Shown: positions 43,270 through 52,123, numbered from the stretch's first letter. The stretch is 64,000 nt of DNA from JBCCFK01 sp965262315 (GCA_965262315.1 CBDHFJ010000163.1:84663-148662); one strand, 5' to 3'. Made by a program: numbers and translations. Notes: generated by a model not told the origin, from the sequence alone.

Positions 43270-44490
43270 ATGGCAGTCATCGACGGAACCGATCTGGCCT
43301 CGATCGACGTGTTGTCGAACGTCGTCTACAGCGAGGGCGTGCCCCATGACCTGTTCGCCAAGCTGCGGCGCGATCGGCCGATCCACTGGCAGCGGATCCC
43401 GGACCCCATCCTGTTCGACGAAGCCTGGGTTCTGACCCGTCACGCCGACGTCCTCGCGGTCAGCAAGGACACCGATCACTTCATCAACGGCCACGGGCTC
43501 AATCTCCGAGGCGACTACTCCGACGAGGAGCCCCGCCATCTCCTCAACCTCGATGACCCCGAGCACCTGCGGCTGCGTCGGATGACCAACAAGGGGTTCA
43601 CCCCGAAGGTCGTGCGGCGGTACGAGGACCACTACTCGGCCCTCGCCGGCCAGCTCCTGGACGAGGCGCTCGCGGCGGGCGACGAGATCGACGTGGTCGA
43701 ACAGCTCGCGGTGGCGCTGCCGCTGCTTGCCATCTGCGAGCTGTTGGGCACGACCCCGGACGATCGCGACGCGCTGATCGCATGGAGCAACGCCATCATC
43801 ACCAACGACGACCCCGACTACTGCGTCTCGCCCGAGGCGCGTCTCGAGGCCGGCGGGGAGATGGTGGCGTATGCGATGCAGATGCTCGAAGACCGTCGAG
43901 CGAACCCCAAGGACGATCTGGCCACCGTGCTCGCCCAGCACCTCGACCAGGGCGACATGACGGTCGAGGAGTACGGCTCCTACGTGATGCTGTTGTTCGT
44001 CGCCGGCAACGAGACCACCCGAAACAACATCAGCCACGGCCTCCTCCAGCTGGCGAGGGACCCGGCCCAGTACCGGCTGTTGCGGCAGGGCGAGGTCTAC
44101 GACACCGCCGTGGACGAGATCACCCGCTGGGCCAGCCCCGTCACCTACATGAGTCGGACGGTGACCAAGGACGTCGACTACGCCGGCCACACGTTTCGTG
44201 AGGGCGACAAGGTGGTGTTGCACTACGCGTCGGCCAACCGCGACGAGACGGTCTTCGAGGATCCGATGCGGTTCGACATCACCCGCGACCCCAACCCGCA
44301 CCTCGCGTTCGGGTTCGGCGCCCACTTCTGCCTCGGCATCCACCTGGCGAAGCTCGAGACCACGTGCCTCCTGCGTGAGTTCGCGGCGCGCATCGAGGCG
44401 TTCGAGCCGGCCGAACGCGAGTCCTACGTGCGCAGCAGCTTCGTCAGCGGCATCAAGAAGCTCCCGATCAGGGTCACCCGCCGTGCCTGA
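43270..44490 (+). CDS. Cytochrome P450 (CYP124/125/142-like)
   Basis: A 406-residue P450. The I-helix AGNETTRNNISHGL (near residue 245) is the form common in mycobacterial sterol and branched-lipid omega-hydroxylases CYP124/125/142. The K-helix Glu/Arg are in DEITRW, and the haem loop FGFGAHFCLG has its Cys near 354. A lipid or isoprenoid substrate is inferred from that resemblance only. It converges with the haloalkane dehalogenase. Confidence 0.92.
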   Translation: MAVIDGTDLASIDVLSNVVYSEGVPHDLFAKLRRDRPIHWQRIPDPILFDEAWVLTRHADVLAVSKDTDHFINGHGLNLRGDYSDEEPRHLLNLDDPEHLRLRRMTNKGFTPKVVRRYEDHYSALAGQLLDEALAAGDEIDVVEQLAVALPLLAICELLGTTPDDRDALIAWSNAIITNDDPDYCVSPEARLEAGGEMVAYAMQMLEDRRANPKDDLATVLAQHLDQGDMTVEEYGSYVMLLFVAGNETTRNNISHGLLQLARDPAQYRLLRQGEVYDTAVDEITRWASPVTYMSRTVTKDVDYAGHTFREGDKVVLHYASANRDETVFEDPMRFDITRDPNPHLAFGFGAHFCLGIHLAKLETTCLLREFAARIEAFEPAERESYVRSSFVSGIKKLPIRVTRRA

Positions 44491-44535
44491 GGGCCCGAAC
44501 CCTGCCCCGCGTCGGGACAGGCGGTTCGACGCTGA

Positions 44536-45441
44536 TCACGACTGCAGGAACTGTCGGATGTTGGCGACGAGGATCTCGGGCGCGTCCTCCTGACAGAAGT
44601 GGCCGACGCCCGGGAGCTGCACGACAGGGGCGTCGGGCCACACGCCGCGGAAGTCGGCGATGGCGAAGTCGGGTGGGATGGCCTGGTCGGCCATCCCCTC
44701 CAGCAGGATCGCCGGCTTGGCCGCCAGCTCGGCCACACCCGCAGCGCCCTCGATGACGTAGTCGGCGATGCGGCCCAGATAGGCGTCGATGGGGAACTCG
44801 TAGGCCCCGATGGCGCTGTCCCAGTCGGGGAACTGCTCGGCATAGGCGCGGGTCCAGGTGTCGGTCATGGCCTCGGGGTTGTGGAACCCGATGATCCGCA
44901 TCACCGAGAGGATGGTGGACCCCGCGTTGCGCAGCACCTGTTCGGTGCGTCCCGACTCCAGCCCCTCACCGATCCACCGGAACCAACGAGACTGGTTGAT
45001 CGGGGTCGCGCCGTCGCCGGCGCCGCCGTAGCCGCTGACCGTGTTCATGTAGACCATCCGTGCCACTCGATCCGGGTGGCGCACGGTGTAGGCGGTGCCG
45101 ATGGGGCCGCCCCAGTCCTGGATGACGAAGGTGATGTTCTGCAGGTCGAGATGCTCGATGAGCGCGGCCAGGTTCTCGGTGTGGGCCTGGAGCGTGTACT
45201 CGCGATCCTGCGGGGTCTCGCTCTTCCCGAACCCCATGTGGTCCGGCACGATCACGCGGTTGTGCTCGGCCAGCGGCGGGATCATGTGGCGGTACAGGTA
45301 TCCCCACGTGGGCTCACCGTGCAGGCACACGATCGGGTCGCCCGCGCCGACGTCCACGTAGTGCTGCCGGAAGCCGCGGCCGTCGAAGAAGTTGGGGGCG
45401 TGGGGCCAGGTGCCGTCGAAGGTCTCGTCTGCCGGGATCAT
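44536..45441 (-). CDS. Haloalkane dehalogenase-like hydrolase (subfamily I features)
   Basis: A 301-residue alpha/beta hydrolase. HGEPTW at 41-46 and the nucleophile elbow QDWGG (Asp109, Trp110 for halide binding) match DhlA-type haloalkane dehalogenases. The acid is the Asp in EGMADQAI and the base is the His in GVGHFCQED. It should hydrolyse a carbon-halogen bond to an alcohol plus halide. Native substrates of such enzymes are usually unknown. It diverges from the VOC gene at 45471 with 29 nt between starts. Confidence 0.85.
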   Translation of the reverse strand: MIPADETFDGTWPHAPNFFDGRGFRQHYVDVGAGDPIVCLHGEPTWGYLYRHMIPPLAEHNRVIVPDHMGFGKSETPQDREYTLQAHTENLAALIEHLDLQNITFVIQDWGGPIGTAYTVRHPDRVARMVYMNTVSGYGGAGDGATPINQSRWFRWIGEGLESGRTEQVLRNAGSTILSVMRIIGFHNPEAMTDTWTRAYAEQFPDWDSAIGAYEFPIDAYLGRIADYVIEGAAGVAELAAKPAILLEGMADQAIPPDFAIADFRGVWPDAPVVQLPGVGHFCQEDAPEILVANIRQFLQS

Positions 45442-45458
45442 GGCGTCAGCCTGGCAGG

Positions 45459-45464
45459 TACGGT
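45459..45464 (+). promoter_or_regulatory. -10 box, leaderless VOC gene
   Basis: TACGGT ends 6 nt before the ATG at 45471. On the opposite strand CAGGCT lies 6 nt before the dehalogenase ATG, a weaker match. Confidence 0.5.
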
Positions 45465-45470
45465 GCGGTC

Positions 45471-46100
45471 ATGCTCGACCATGTCGTCCTGGCCACCACC
45501 GACGTCGATGCCACCGCAGCCGAGATCGCGACGGCCACCGGGGTGACGCCGAGCCCTGGCGGCCCACACGTCGGGCGCGGCACCAGGAACAGCCTCTGCG
45601 CGTTCGCCGATGGCAGCTACCTGGAGATCATCGGCCCCGACCCCGATCAGCCCGACCCCGCCGAGCCGCGAGCGTTCGGCGTGGACCGACTGGCCGTGCC
45701 CGGGATGGCTGCGTGGTGCGCCAAGACCCACGACATCGCGTCGTTGATCAGCCGAGGCGGCGCCGCAGGACTCCCGGTCGCCGGGCCGATTCCGATGCAA
45801 CGGCAGGCACCCGACGGGCTCCTCAGCTGGGAGCTCGCCCTGCCGGAGTTCGACACTCGCCACGGCGTCGTCCCGTTCTTCATCGACTGGGCCGACAGCC
45901 CCCACCCCTCGACCGCAGCGGCACCGGGCCTCCGGTTGTCGAGGTTCGAGGGAGCAGATCCCGATCCCGCCGAGACCCACCGGGTGCTCGGGGCGCTCGG
46001 CGTTCACCTCCCGGTGCACCTGGCGACGCCGCTCGGCCTCACCATGACCGTGTCGGGCCCAGACGGCGACCTCACCGTCGGGCCGGCGCAGTTCCGTTGA
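45471..46100 (+). CDS. VOC/glyoxalase-like domain protein
   Basis: A 209-residue protein starting MLDHVVLATTDVDATAAEIATATG, as in glyoxalase_3-type proteins. GTRNSLCAFADGSYLEIIGP follows, and VVPFFIDWADSPHPS lies mid-protein. One VOC module is clear and the second half is a divergent repeat. The reaction is unknown. It diverges from the dehalogenase gene and may act on the same compounds. Confidence 0.75.
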   Translation: MLDHVVLATTDVDATAAEIATATGVTPSPGGPHVGRGTRNSLCAFADGSYLEIIGPDPDQPDPAEPRAFGVDRLAVPGMAAWCAKTHDIASLISRGGAAGLPVAGPIPMQRQAPDGLLSWELALPEFDTRHGVVPFFIDWADSPHPSTAAAPGLRLSRFEGADPDPAETHRVLGALGVHLPVHLATPLGLTMTVSGPDGDLTVGPAQFR

Positions 46101-46161
46101 GGCGCGGGCTCCGAGCTGGAACACTGTCCGCTGCTCGCGAGCGCGATCGAAGGAGTTGGCG

Positions 46162-46461
46162 ATGAGCGACACACCCGATGAGGTCCTGGCCGGCCATCGC
46201 TCGCGTATCGACGCGCTCGACAACCAGCTGATCCGGCTGCTCGCCGAGCGGTTCGAGATCACCAAGGCCGTGGGCGCGTACAAGGCCGAGGTCGGCCTCC
46301 CGCCTGCCGACCCCGGCCGTGAAGCCGAGCAGGTGGCTCGACTGCGTGCGATCGCCGAGGAGGTCGGGATGGATCCCGCCTTCTCGGAGCAGGTGTTCCG
46401 ACTGATCGTCGACGAGGTGATCCGCCACCACCTCAAGATCGCCGAGGGCGATTCCTGCTGA
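46162..46461 (+). CDS. Chorismate mutase, AroQ class
   Basis: A 99-residue all-helical chorismate mutase converting chorismate to prephenate for Phe and Tyr synthesis. Active-site positions of the E. coli enzyme appear at a constant offset of two: Arg13, Arg30, Lys41, Asp50, Arg53 and Glu54. AAGGAG lies 9 nt before the ATG; a TTG at 46156 is less likely. It stands alone, not fused to prephenate dehydratase. Confidence 0.88.
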   Translation: MSDTPDEVLAGHRSRIDALDNQLIRLLAERFEITKAVGAYKAEVGLPPADPGREAEQVARLRAIAEEVGMDPAFSEQVFRLIVDEVIRHHLKIAEGDSC

Positions 46462-46582
46462 CTGTTCCGCCATCTGATTCCCACAGTCGCGACGCGGGCC
46501 CCGCTTGCCCGCGCCGCGCTGTGGATCCGGTCACCCCGGAGAGAGAGTGAGGCGACCGATTGTGTGGACGCTGCCCGCCAAG

Positions 46583-46846
46583 TCAGCGCCCAGCCGAGAG
46601 AACCCTGCCCCTCGTCGGAACCGACGCCACGTCCCCCGCTGGACGTGTCTCGTTCGGCTCCGACGAGGGAAAAGCCAGGATTGACAACTCGTCGTTGTCG
46701 ATGCGAACACCGTTGACGACCCGCCGCATCGCAGCCGTGAAGTTCCGCCACCGAAGTGACGTCACCTGACGGAGCTCGAAGCCCCGGTCGTCGGCTGCCG
46801 GCACCGCCATGCCATACCTGCTCGTGTGCAACGTGTGATCTCGCAT
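46583..46846 (-). CDS. Possible small protein, 87 residues, unknown
   Basis: MRDHTLHTSRYGMAVPAADD continues through LRWRNFTAAMRRVVNGVRIDN to an Ala/Arg-rich end. No family is recognised. GGAGG lies 4 nt before the ATG, and TAGCGG stands 7 nt before it. It occupies most of the 46462-46958 stretch, which otherwise holds no gene. Codon use is less GC-biased than the neighbours, so it could be recent, decaying or spurious. Confidence 0.42.
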   Translation of the reverse strand: MRDHTLHTSRYGMAVPAADDRGFELRQVTSLRWRNFTAAMRRVVNGVRIDNDELSILAFPSSEPNETRPAGDVASVPTRGRVLSAGR

Positions 46847-46958
46847 CCCGCCTCCGCTATCGGGTTCCGCCCTCTCGGTGAAGATCATCCAAGTCGACGT
46901 CCGCGTCGGCTTCCGTCAGCGACCTGACACAACTCGAGAAATCTTCGAGAATCTCCGG

Positions 46959-47363
46959 ATGCAGAGCACCGATCTCGTCGTCCCGGTCTCGGCGAAGGGG
47001 GTCGTGGGGCCGCCGGGGCGCGTGGTGCTGCTCCGCAACGAGCGCGAGGAGTGGGAGTTGCCGGGCGGTCGACTGGCGATGAGCGACGCCTCCCCCGAGG
47101 CGTGCGTGCGGCGCGAGATCGACGAGGAGCTGGGTCTCACGGTCGAGGTGGGCGATCTCGTGCGGGCGTGGCGCTACGAACCCGTGCCCCACCGACACGT
47201 GCTGGTGCTCGCGTACCGGTGCGAGCTGGTGGGTGCGTGGCCGAACGCGCTCCGCTACAGCGACGAGCACCGTGGTGTGGGACTGTTCGACGTGGATGCG
47301 CTCGACGGGATCCCGTTGCCCCAGGGCTATCGGGATGCGGTGGCGCAGGCTGTCAGGGGCTGA
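46959..47363 (+). CDS. NUDIX hydrolase
   Basis: A 134-residue NUDIX domain cleaving a nucleoside diphosphate linked to another moiety. WELPGGRLAMSDASPEA leads into the core REIDEELGL, which holds the metal-binding Glu residues; the upstream Glu of the box appears to be Asp. MQSTDLVVPVSAKGVV is taken as the start because the domain begins there; a GTG at 46878 would add 27 residues. The stop slightly overlaps the convergent phosphatase gene end. Confidence 0.8.
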   Translation: MQSTDLVVPVSAKGVVGPPGRVVLLRNEREEWELPGGRLAMSDASPEACVRREIDEELGLTVEVGDLVRAWRYEPVPHRHVLVLAYRCELVGAWPNALRYSDEHRGVGLFDVDALDGIPLPQGYRDAVAQAVRG

Positions 47364-47964
47364 CGATTCGGGTCTCGCCGAGGTGGGCGGTCTCGTTCAC
47401 CGAACGGATGGAGCGGACCGACCGGGAACTGGAGGCCTGCACGCGGGAGATGCCGCAGTAGTCGACACGCAGCGCATGGATGTCCTGGTAGCCGAGGATG
47501 CGGCGCAGGAACTGCATGGTGACCATGCCGTGGCAGAAGACGGCGACCGTGCGGCCGGCGTTCTCGGCGATGACCTGCTCGAAGGCCGCGGTCACGGTGT
47601 CGGCGAACTCCTCGATGTCGACGCCGCCGTGGAGCAGTTCAGGGTTGTCGACGATGGCCTGCCAGGCGGCTCCGCCCTCGGCCTTGAGCTCCTCGGTGGG
47701 GATGTACTCGTTGGCTTCGGCGTCGATCTCGCGGAGGTCGTCGATGATCTGCGGGTCCATGCCGAGTGCGTCGGCGAGCGGCTGGGCGGTCTCGCGGGCC
47801 CGGCGCATGGGGCTGGAGACGACGTGGTCGACCTGCTCGCCCAACAGGAAGTGGGCGACGGCTTCGGCCTGTTGATGCCCGATGTCGGTCAGGCCCGGGT
47901 CAGCGGCGTGGGCGAGGTCTTCGACGCGCTCGGGGCGCCCGTGGCGGACGATGATGAGATCCAT
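47353..47964 (-). CDS. Histidine phosphatase family protein
   Basis: A 203-residue phosphoglycerate-mutase-like phosphatase. LIIVRHGRPE holds the phosphorylated His. LTDIGHQQAEAVA and VVSSPMRRARETAQ hold the Arg residues. AVFCHGMVTMQFL holds the second catalytic His. The substrate is unknown; CobC-type or other small phosphate esters are possible. A TAGAGT box lies 8 nt before the ATG and overlaps the stop codon of the upstream gene. Confidence 0.9.
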   Translation of the reverse strand: MDLIIVRHGRPERVEDLAHAADPGLTDIGHQQAEAVAHFLLGEQVDHVVSSPMRRARETAQPLADALGMDPQIIDDLREIDAEANEYIPTEELKAEGGAAWQAIVDNPELLHGGVDIEEFADTVTAAFEQVIAENAGRTVAVFCHGMVTMQFLRRILGYQDIHALRVDYCGISRVQASSSRSVRSIRSVNETAHLGETRIVSP

Positions 47965-47972
47965 GGCGCAGG

Positions 47973-47978
47973 ACTCTA
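47973..47978 (-). promoter_or_regulatory. -10 box overlapping upstream stop codon
   Basis: TAGAGT begins with the TAG stop of the gene at 47976-48617 and ends 8 nt before the phosphatase ATG. Confidence 0.42.
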
Positions 47979-48617
47979 GCGAGCGGTCTGGGCCGGCTCC
48001 GGGAGATGGGCCGAGCCGCCGCGGGTGGGCGGTCCCGCGATGGAGAGGAGACGATTTCCGAGCGTCTCGACGATGCGCACGCCCGACCGGACGAAGCGAT
48101 CGGAGGCGCGCCGTCGGGGGCGCTCGGGCAGGAGCTCCATGAACGTCACGTTCGTGGACGGCGACGGGTAGATCCTCAGGCGCGCCCGCCGTCGCATCGG
48201 TGTGGCCGAGAGTCGGACCGTCGCCCGCCACGTGATCCCCCGGTGGTCGACGACCCTCGAGTCGGCATCCAGTCGGAGGCGTCCGATCGGCGGCGCGAGC
48301 GCGGCACCGTCCAGCAGCGCCGACAACGCGATCTCCGGATCGGCCAGGACCGCGTGGATGACGGTGTCCCCGGCTCCCTTCCGGTGCGACGCTCGGATCG
48401 CGGGCCCCGGCCGGTGCGCCGCGGCCAGCGCTCGGTCCGCGCGGGCCTGCGCCTGCACGTCGCGCGCGGCGTCCCGGACCATCCGGACGATCTCCAGCGC
48501 CGTCGGGAGCGTGTCCTGCTCCTCGCCGTGCAATCGGCCGTCCCGGCCGACCACGAAGACCTCGAGCTCGGGCAGGGTGTCGGTGGCGTCCGATTCGGCG
48601 CCGCGGTCCTCGGACAT
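47976..48617 (-). CDS. Uncharacterised cytoplasmic protein
   Basis: 213 residues, starting MSEDRGAESDATDTLPELEV. The middle holds a helical, Arg-rich region (IVRMVRDAARDVQAQARADRA) and the C-terminal half a beta-rich region (GRLRLDADSRVVDHRGITW, LRIYPSPSTNVTFMEL). No signal peptide, membrane segment or known motif is seen. The tail is basic and Pro-rich. I do not recognise the family. TAGCGT stands 7 nt before the ATG. Confidence 0.65.
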   Translation of the reverse strand: MSEDRGAESDATDTLPELEVFVVGRDGRLHGEEQDTLPTALEIVRMVRDAARDVQAQARADRALAAAHRPGPAIRASHRKGAGDTVIHAVLADPEIALSALLDGAALAPPIGRLRLDADSRVVDHRGITWRATVRLSATPMRRRARLRIYPSPSTNVTFMELLPERPRRRASDRFVRSGVRIVETLGNRLLSIAGPPTRGGSAHLPEPAQTAR

Positions 48618-48624
48618 GGACCGA

Positions 48625-48630
48625 ACGCTA
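48625..48630 (-). promoter_or_regulatory. -10 box, leaderless unknown gene
   Basis: TAGCGT ends 7 nt before the ATG at 48617. Confidence 0.5.
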
Positions 48631-48649
48631 GTGGCGGCCTCGCGACGTG

Positions 48650-49414
48650 TCAGGGGGCGGCGATCACGTCGCCGACCGCGACCGTGCCGGCCTGCCTGGG
48701 CTGGGCCGAGATGCCCGCGTTGCGCTCGTTGTCCTCGGCCAGGAACCGAAGCGCGCCGCGGTCCGGCTCGGCCCCGGGAAGCGCGCGGGTGATGAGCACG
48801 CAGCGGTCGGTCGGCTTCTTGACCCAGGCGGTGGCGGTCCCGATGGCCAGGGTCTGGTCGACCCAGCCCTCTTCGACGTACGCCGTGTCGGTCTCCACGA
48901 CGATGTTCGGGCGGAAGCGCTCCACGGCGCCGGCGCCAGGGCCGACGTTCGCCTCGATGTGCGCCAGCGTGCCGGTCCCGATGATGTGGAGACTGGAGGT
49001 CGAGTCGTAGAACCAACCCGGCTGGGTGGCGAACTCGTGGATCGGGAGTTCGGCGGGCGGTTCGTCCTGGCCCTCGTCCCATGCGATGGCGATGGTCGAC
49101 TGCTGCCCTTCGGCGGTGCGCCGGAGCTGGACGCCCCGTCCGAGCCACGCCGACAACACGTGGTCGACGTCGCCGGCGTCACTCGACGTCTCGCCATCGG
49201 GTGTGGTGATCACGCAGCGCTCGCCGTCGATCCGTGCCGACCCCAGGAGGAGGGTGGGGACGGTCTTGGCCGACAGCAGGTGGCCGGTCTCGACGTCGAA
49301 GACGCCCCAGTCGCGGTCGCCCGGGATCACCGCAGTGATCTCGGTCTGGTCGAGCTGTTCGCCACCCAGCGACTTGACGGGATACCGCCAGAGCTCGCTG
49401 ATGCGAGCCGTCAC
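48650..49414 (-). CDS. MOSC domain-containing protein
   Basis: A 254-residue protein with the MOSC N-terminal beta-barrel (ISELWRYPVKSLGGEQL) and the MOSC core, ending near VGDVIAAP. ERFRPNIVVE is a family hallmark. No NCXXC-type cysteine is present in the segment FRPNIVVETDTAYVEEGW. MOSC domains carry sulfur or bind molybdenum cofactor; the substrate is unknown. The GTG start overlaps the SDR stop (GTGA), so it is the second gene of that unit. Confidence 0.85.
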   Translation of the reverse strand: MTARISELWRYPVKSLGGEQLDQTEITAVIPGDRDWGVFDVETGHLLSAKTVPTLLLGSARIDGERCVITTPDGETSSDAGDVDHVLSAWLGRGVQLRRTAEGQQSTIAIAWDEGQDEPPAELPIHEFATQPGWFYDSTSSLHIIGTGTLAHIEANVGPGAGAVERFRPNIVVETDTAYVEEGWVDQTLAIGTATAWVKKPTDRCVLITRALPGAEPDRGALRFLAEDNERNAGISAQPRQAGTVAVGDVIAAP

Positions 49415-50118
49415 CACGGGTGGTCCGTACCGTCCCAACGGATGAACCGACCCGAATCCTCGATGGTGAGCCCCAGGAGGGACTCGACGATGGCGGCCGC
49501 GGCCTCGGGGACCTCGAGCTCGGCGGCCTCGGTGCCCATGTCGGTCTTGACCCACCCGGGGTGGAGGGCGACGAAGCAGACGTTCTTGTTGGTCGACGCG
49601 GACATGACGGTGACCATGTTCACCGCTGCCTTCGACACGTTGTACGCCACGTCGAACGGCATCATGGCGCCGATCACCATGGACCCGAGCTGGCTGGAGG
49701 TGTTCATCACCACCGGGTTGTCGCCGGCCTCGAGCAGGCCGATCACGCCGCGGGTGACCAGCATCGGCCCCATGGCGTTGATCTCGGTCTCGCGGAGCAC
49801 GATGTCGGGGTCGACCTGCCAGGGGTTGCACTCGCGGCGGTTGGCGCCCAGATCGTTGCTGGTGATGCCGGCGTTGTTGACCAGGACGTCGACGGCGTCG
49901 GTCTCGGCAGCGAGGGCGTCGGCGAACGCGGCGATGCTGTCGCGGTCGCCGATGTCGAGCTGGAGGATGCCGGCTGGGCCGGCGTCGCGCAGCGCGTCGG
50001 CCGTGTCGGGGTTGCGGGCGGTGCCGTAGACGGTGTGGCCGGCGGCGACCAGTTGGCGGGTCATCTCGAGGCCGATGCCCCGGGTTGCGCCGGTGATGAC
50101 GATGCGACGTGAACTCAT
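49411..50118 (-). CDS. Short-chain dehydrogenase/reductase (SDR)
   Basis: A 235-residue SDR of the short C-factor-like type. TGATRGIG binds the cofactor, VLVNNAGITS follows, the catalytic Ser is in NTSSQLGSM and YNVSK gives Tyr/Lys. HPGWVKTDMG is typical of the C-factor/CsgA-like group. The substrate is unknown. It starts a two-gene unit with the MOSC protein and diverges from the dehydratase gene. Confidence 0.87.
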   Translation of the reverse strand: MSSRRIVITGATRGIGLEMTRQLVAAGHTVYGTARNPDTADALRDAGPAGILQLDIGDRDSIAAFADALAAETDAVDVLVNNAGITSNDLGANRRECNPWQVDPDIVLRETEINAMGPMLVTRGVIGLLEAGDNPVVMNTSSQLGSMVIGAMMPFDVAYNVSKAAVNMVTVMSASTNKNVCFVALHPGWVKTDMGTEAAELEVPEAAAAIVESLLGLTIEDSGRFIRWDGTDHPW

Positions 50119-50125
50119 GGGGGCG

Positions 50126-50131
50126 ACGGTA
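50126..50131 (-). promoter_or_regulatory. -10 box, leaderless SDR
   Basis: TACCGT ends 7 nt before the ATG at 50118. Confidence 0.5.
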
Positions 50132-50146
50132 GCCGAGTGAGCCGGG

Positions 50147-50152
50147 TAGCTT
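50147..50152 (+). promoter_or_regulatory. -10 box, leaderless dehydratase
   Basis: TAGCTT ends 7 nt before the ATG at 50160. The opposed box at 50126-50131 is separate, so unlike 22161/22186 this divergent pair has two distinct promoters. Confidence 0.5.
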
Positions 50153-50159
50153 CCGTTCG

Positions 50160-51092
50160 ATGTCCTCGCCAGTGACCCCGGACGCCGTCGACCGTGCTGC
50201 TGAGGTGATCGAGCCTCACGTCCAGGTGACGCCGGTGGTGGAGGTCCGGGCCGCCGATCTCGGGCTCGAGGTCGAGGCCGAGATCGTGCTCAAGCTCGAA
50301 CATCTCCAGCGGTCGGGGTCCTTCAAGGGGCGCGGGGCGACACACTTCGTGGCCACCCAGGAGATCGGCGACGCCGGGCTGGTGGCCGCTTCGGGCGGTA
50401 ACCACGGCGCCGCGGTCGCGTGGGCCGCGCAGCGCTTCGGGCATCGGTGCCACATCTTCGTGCCGACGATCTCCGCCCCCGCCAAAGTGGATCGTCTCCG
50501 GCAGTTCGGTGCCGAGGTGCATCAGATCGGCGACGTCTATGCCGAGTCGCTCGCGGCGAGTGAGGAGTGGCGGGAGCAGTCCGGAGCCGTGGGTGTCCAC
50601 GCGTACAACGATCCCGTCGTATTGGCGGGCGCGGGCACCTGCGCTCGTGAGTTCTGGCTGCAATCCGGCGGCCTCGACGCCGTCCTGTTCGCCACCGGCG
50701 GTGGGGGGCTCGCCGGCGGGGGTGCGGCCTGGCTCGGGGCTCGTGCGGAGGTCGTGTGCTGTGAGACCGAGGGGACGCGGGCCTACGCCGCCGCGGTCGA
50801 GGCGGGCGAGCCGGTGGCCGTCGAGGTCTCGGGCGCAGCGTCGGATGCGCTGGGCGCGACGAGCATCGGCCAACAGCCCTGGGTGCTGCTGAGCGACGTC
50901 GATGCCACCAGTGCGGTCGTGTCCGACGAGCAGCTCCTCGACGCGAAGGCGTTGTTGTGGGATCGCTACCGGATCGTCGTCGAGCCCAGTGCTGCCGCGT
51001 CGATGGCCGCGCTCCTGAGTGGCGCGTGGCGCCCCGAGCCGGGGAGTCGCGTCGGTGTCGTGCTGTGCGGCGCCAACACCACGATCGGTTGA
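50160..51092 (+). CDS. Threonine/serine dehydratase-like PLP enzyme
   Basis: A 310-residue fold-type II PLP enzyme. The Schiff-base Lys lies in SGSFKGRGA, the phosphate loop is GGGGLAGG, SGGNHGAA is the substrate loop and EPSAAAS occurs near the C-terminus. It lacks a regulatory ACT domain, so it is a short catabolic-type or serine-racemase-like dehydratase rather than IlvA. It would deaminate Thr, Ser or a related beta-hydroxy amino acid. Confidence 0.87.
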   Translation: MSSPVTPDAVDRAAEVIEPHVQVTPVVEVRAADLGLEVEAEIVLKLEHLQRSGSFKGRGATHFVATQEIGDAGLVAASGGNHGAAVAWAAQRFGHRCHIFVPTISAPAKVDRLRQFGAEVHQIGDVYAESLAASEEWREQSGAVGVHAYNDPVVLAGAGTCAREFWLQSGGLDAVLFATGGGGLAGGGAAWLGARAEVVCCETEGTRAYAAAVEAGEPVAVEVSGAASDALGATSIGQQPWVLLSDVDATSAVVSDEQLLDAKALLWDRYRIVVEPSAAASMAALLSGAWRPEPGSRVGVVLCGANTTIG

Positions 51093-51111
51093 CGCCGGGG
51101 AATCGACGCGG

Positions 51112-51981
51112 TCAGTCGAGCCCCAGGCCGACACACAGGTCGTCGGCGTAGCGCTCGACATCGGAGAGCAGCATCCTGAGTTCGGTGCCGTCCTGCAGGT
51201 GACGGGGCGCGCGGGCCAGGACCTCGTGGTCGAACACCTCAGGGGGCCCCTCCAGCCAGCTCGCGGTGTCGGGCCGAGCTGACGGGAACATCGCCAGGTC
51301 CGCGAACTGGATCGCCTCGAGCAGCGGGTCGACCGTGCCGGCTGCAGGGATCAGGTGGTCGTGGTGATGCTCGACCACGTCGGCGACGGCGTCGGGCAGC
51401 CCCCAGCCGCGGCACGCCAGTGCGCCGAGCTCGGTGTGTGGAACGCCGCAGATCGTCCGCTCGGCGTCGACCAGTGCCGCGGGGGAGTCCCAGTCGCCCT
51501 CGTCCACCATGCGCAGTTGGTCATCGGCGACGTGGAACATGACGAAGCGGCCGATGTCGTGGAGCAGGCCCGCGGTGTACGCGGTCGCCTTGTCGACGCG
51601 CTGCTCGCGATCGGCGGCGACGACGGCGCGGGTGGCGACCGCGACCTGGATCGAGTGGCGCCACAGGCTCTTCTCCCAGGCATCCCGGGGGACGAACACG
51701 GTGGCAAAGGACAGGGCCATGACGATGTCGGCCGTGCCGCTGCTGCCCAGACGCGTCACGGCCGCTCCCACCGATGTGATCGGGTCGCGTGGTGCGCTGG
51801 AAGCTGCGTTCGCGGCCACCAGGACGCGGGCGGCGAACGCCGGGTCGGTCTCGACCAGGTCACGGACGTCGTCGAAGTAGGTCTCGGCGCCGGGATCGAG
51901 CGCCAGGAGCCGGACGAGCACCCCCGGGAGGACGGGGAGGTCCTGGACACGCTGGTTGAGCACGTCCTGCAGATCGGCCAT
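51112..51981 (-). CDS. HDOD-domain protein
   Basis: 289 residues. The HDOD domain runs from LPVLPGVLVRLLALDPGAETYFDD to LLHDIGRFVMF, which retains a His-Asp pair, and on to VVEHHHDHLIPA. HDOD proteins lack the full metal set and usually act in signalling. AGGAGG lies 8 nt before the ATG at 51981; an ATG at 52029 is an alternative. It diverges from the ArsR-like regulator, and nothing else lies in the 177 nt between. Confidence 0.85.
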   Translation of the reverse strand: MADLQDVLNQRVQDLPVLPGVLVRLLALDPGAETYFDDVRDLVETDPAFAARVLVAANAASSAPRDPITSVGAAVTRLGSSGTADIVMALSFATVFVPRDAWEKSLWRHSIQVAVATRAVVAADREQRVDKATAYTAGLLHDIGRFVMFHVADDQLRMVDEGDWDSPAALVDAERTICGVPHTELGALACRGWGLPDAVADVVEHHHDHLIPAAGTVDPLLEAIQFADLAMFPSARPDTASWLEGPPEVFDHEVLARAPRHLQDGTELRMLLSDVERYADDLCVGLGLD

Positions 51982-52123
51982 GTCGGGCGCCTCCTCGGTC
52001 GGCTCGGTGAGCGGGCGCACCCCGTGCATGTCCTGTCGACTGCGACTCCGGCGAGTCCAGCGCTGGTGCGCTGGACGGTGTCCGGTTGACGGCGCCCGCG
52101 TGACGGGGACTGCGTGACGCCGC

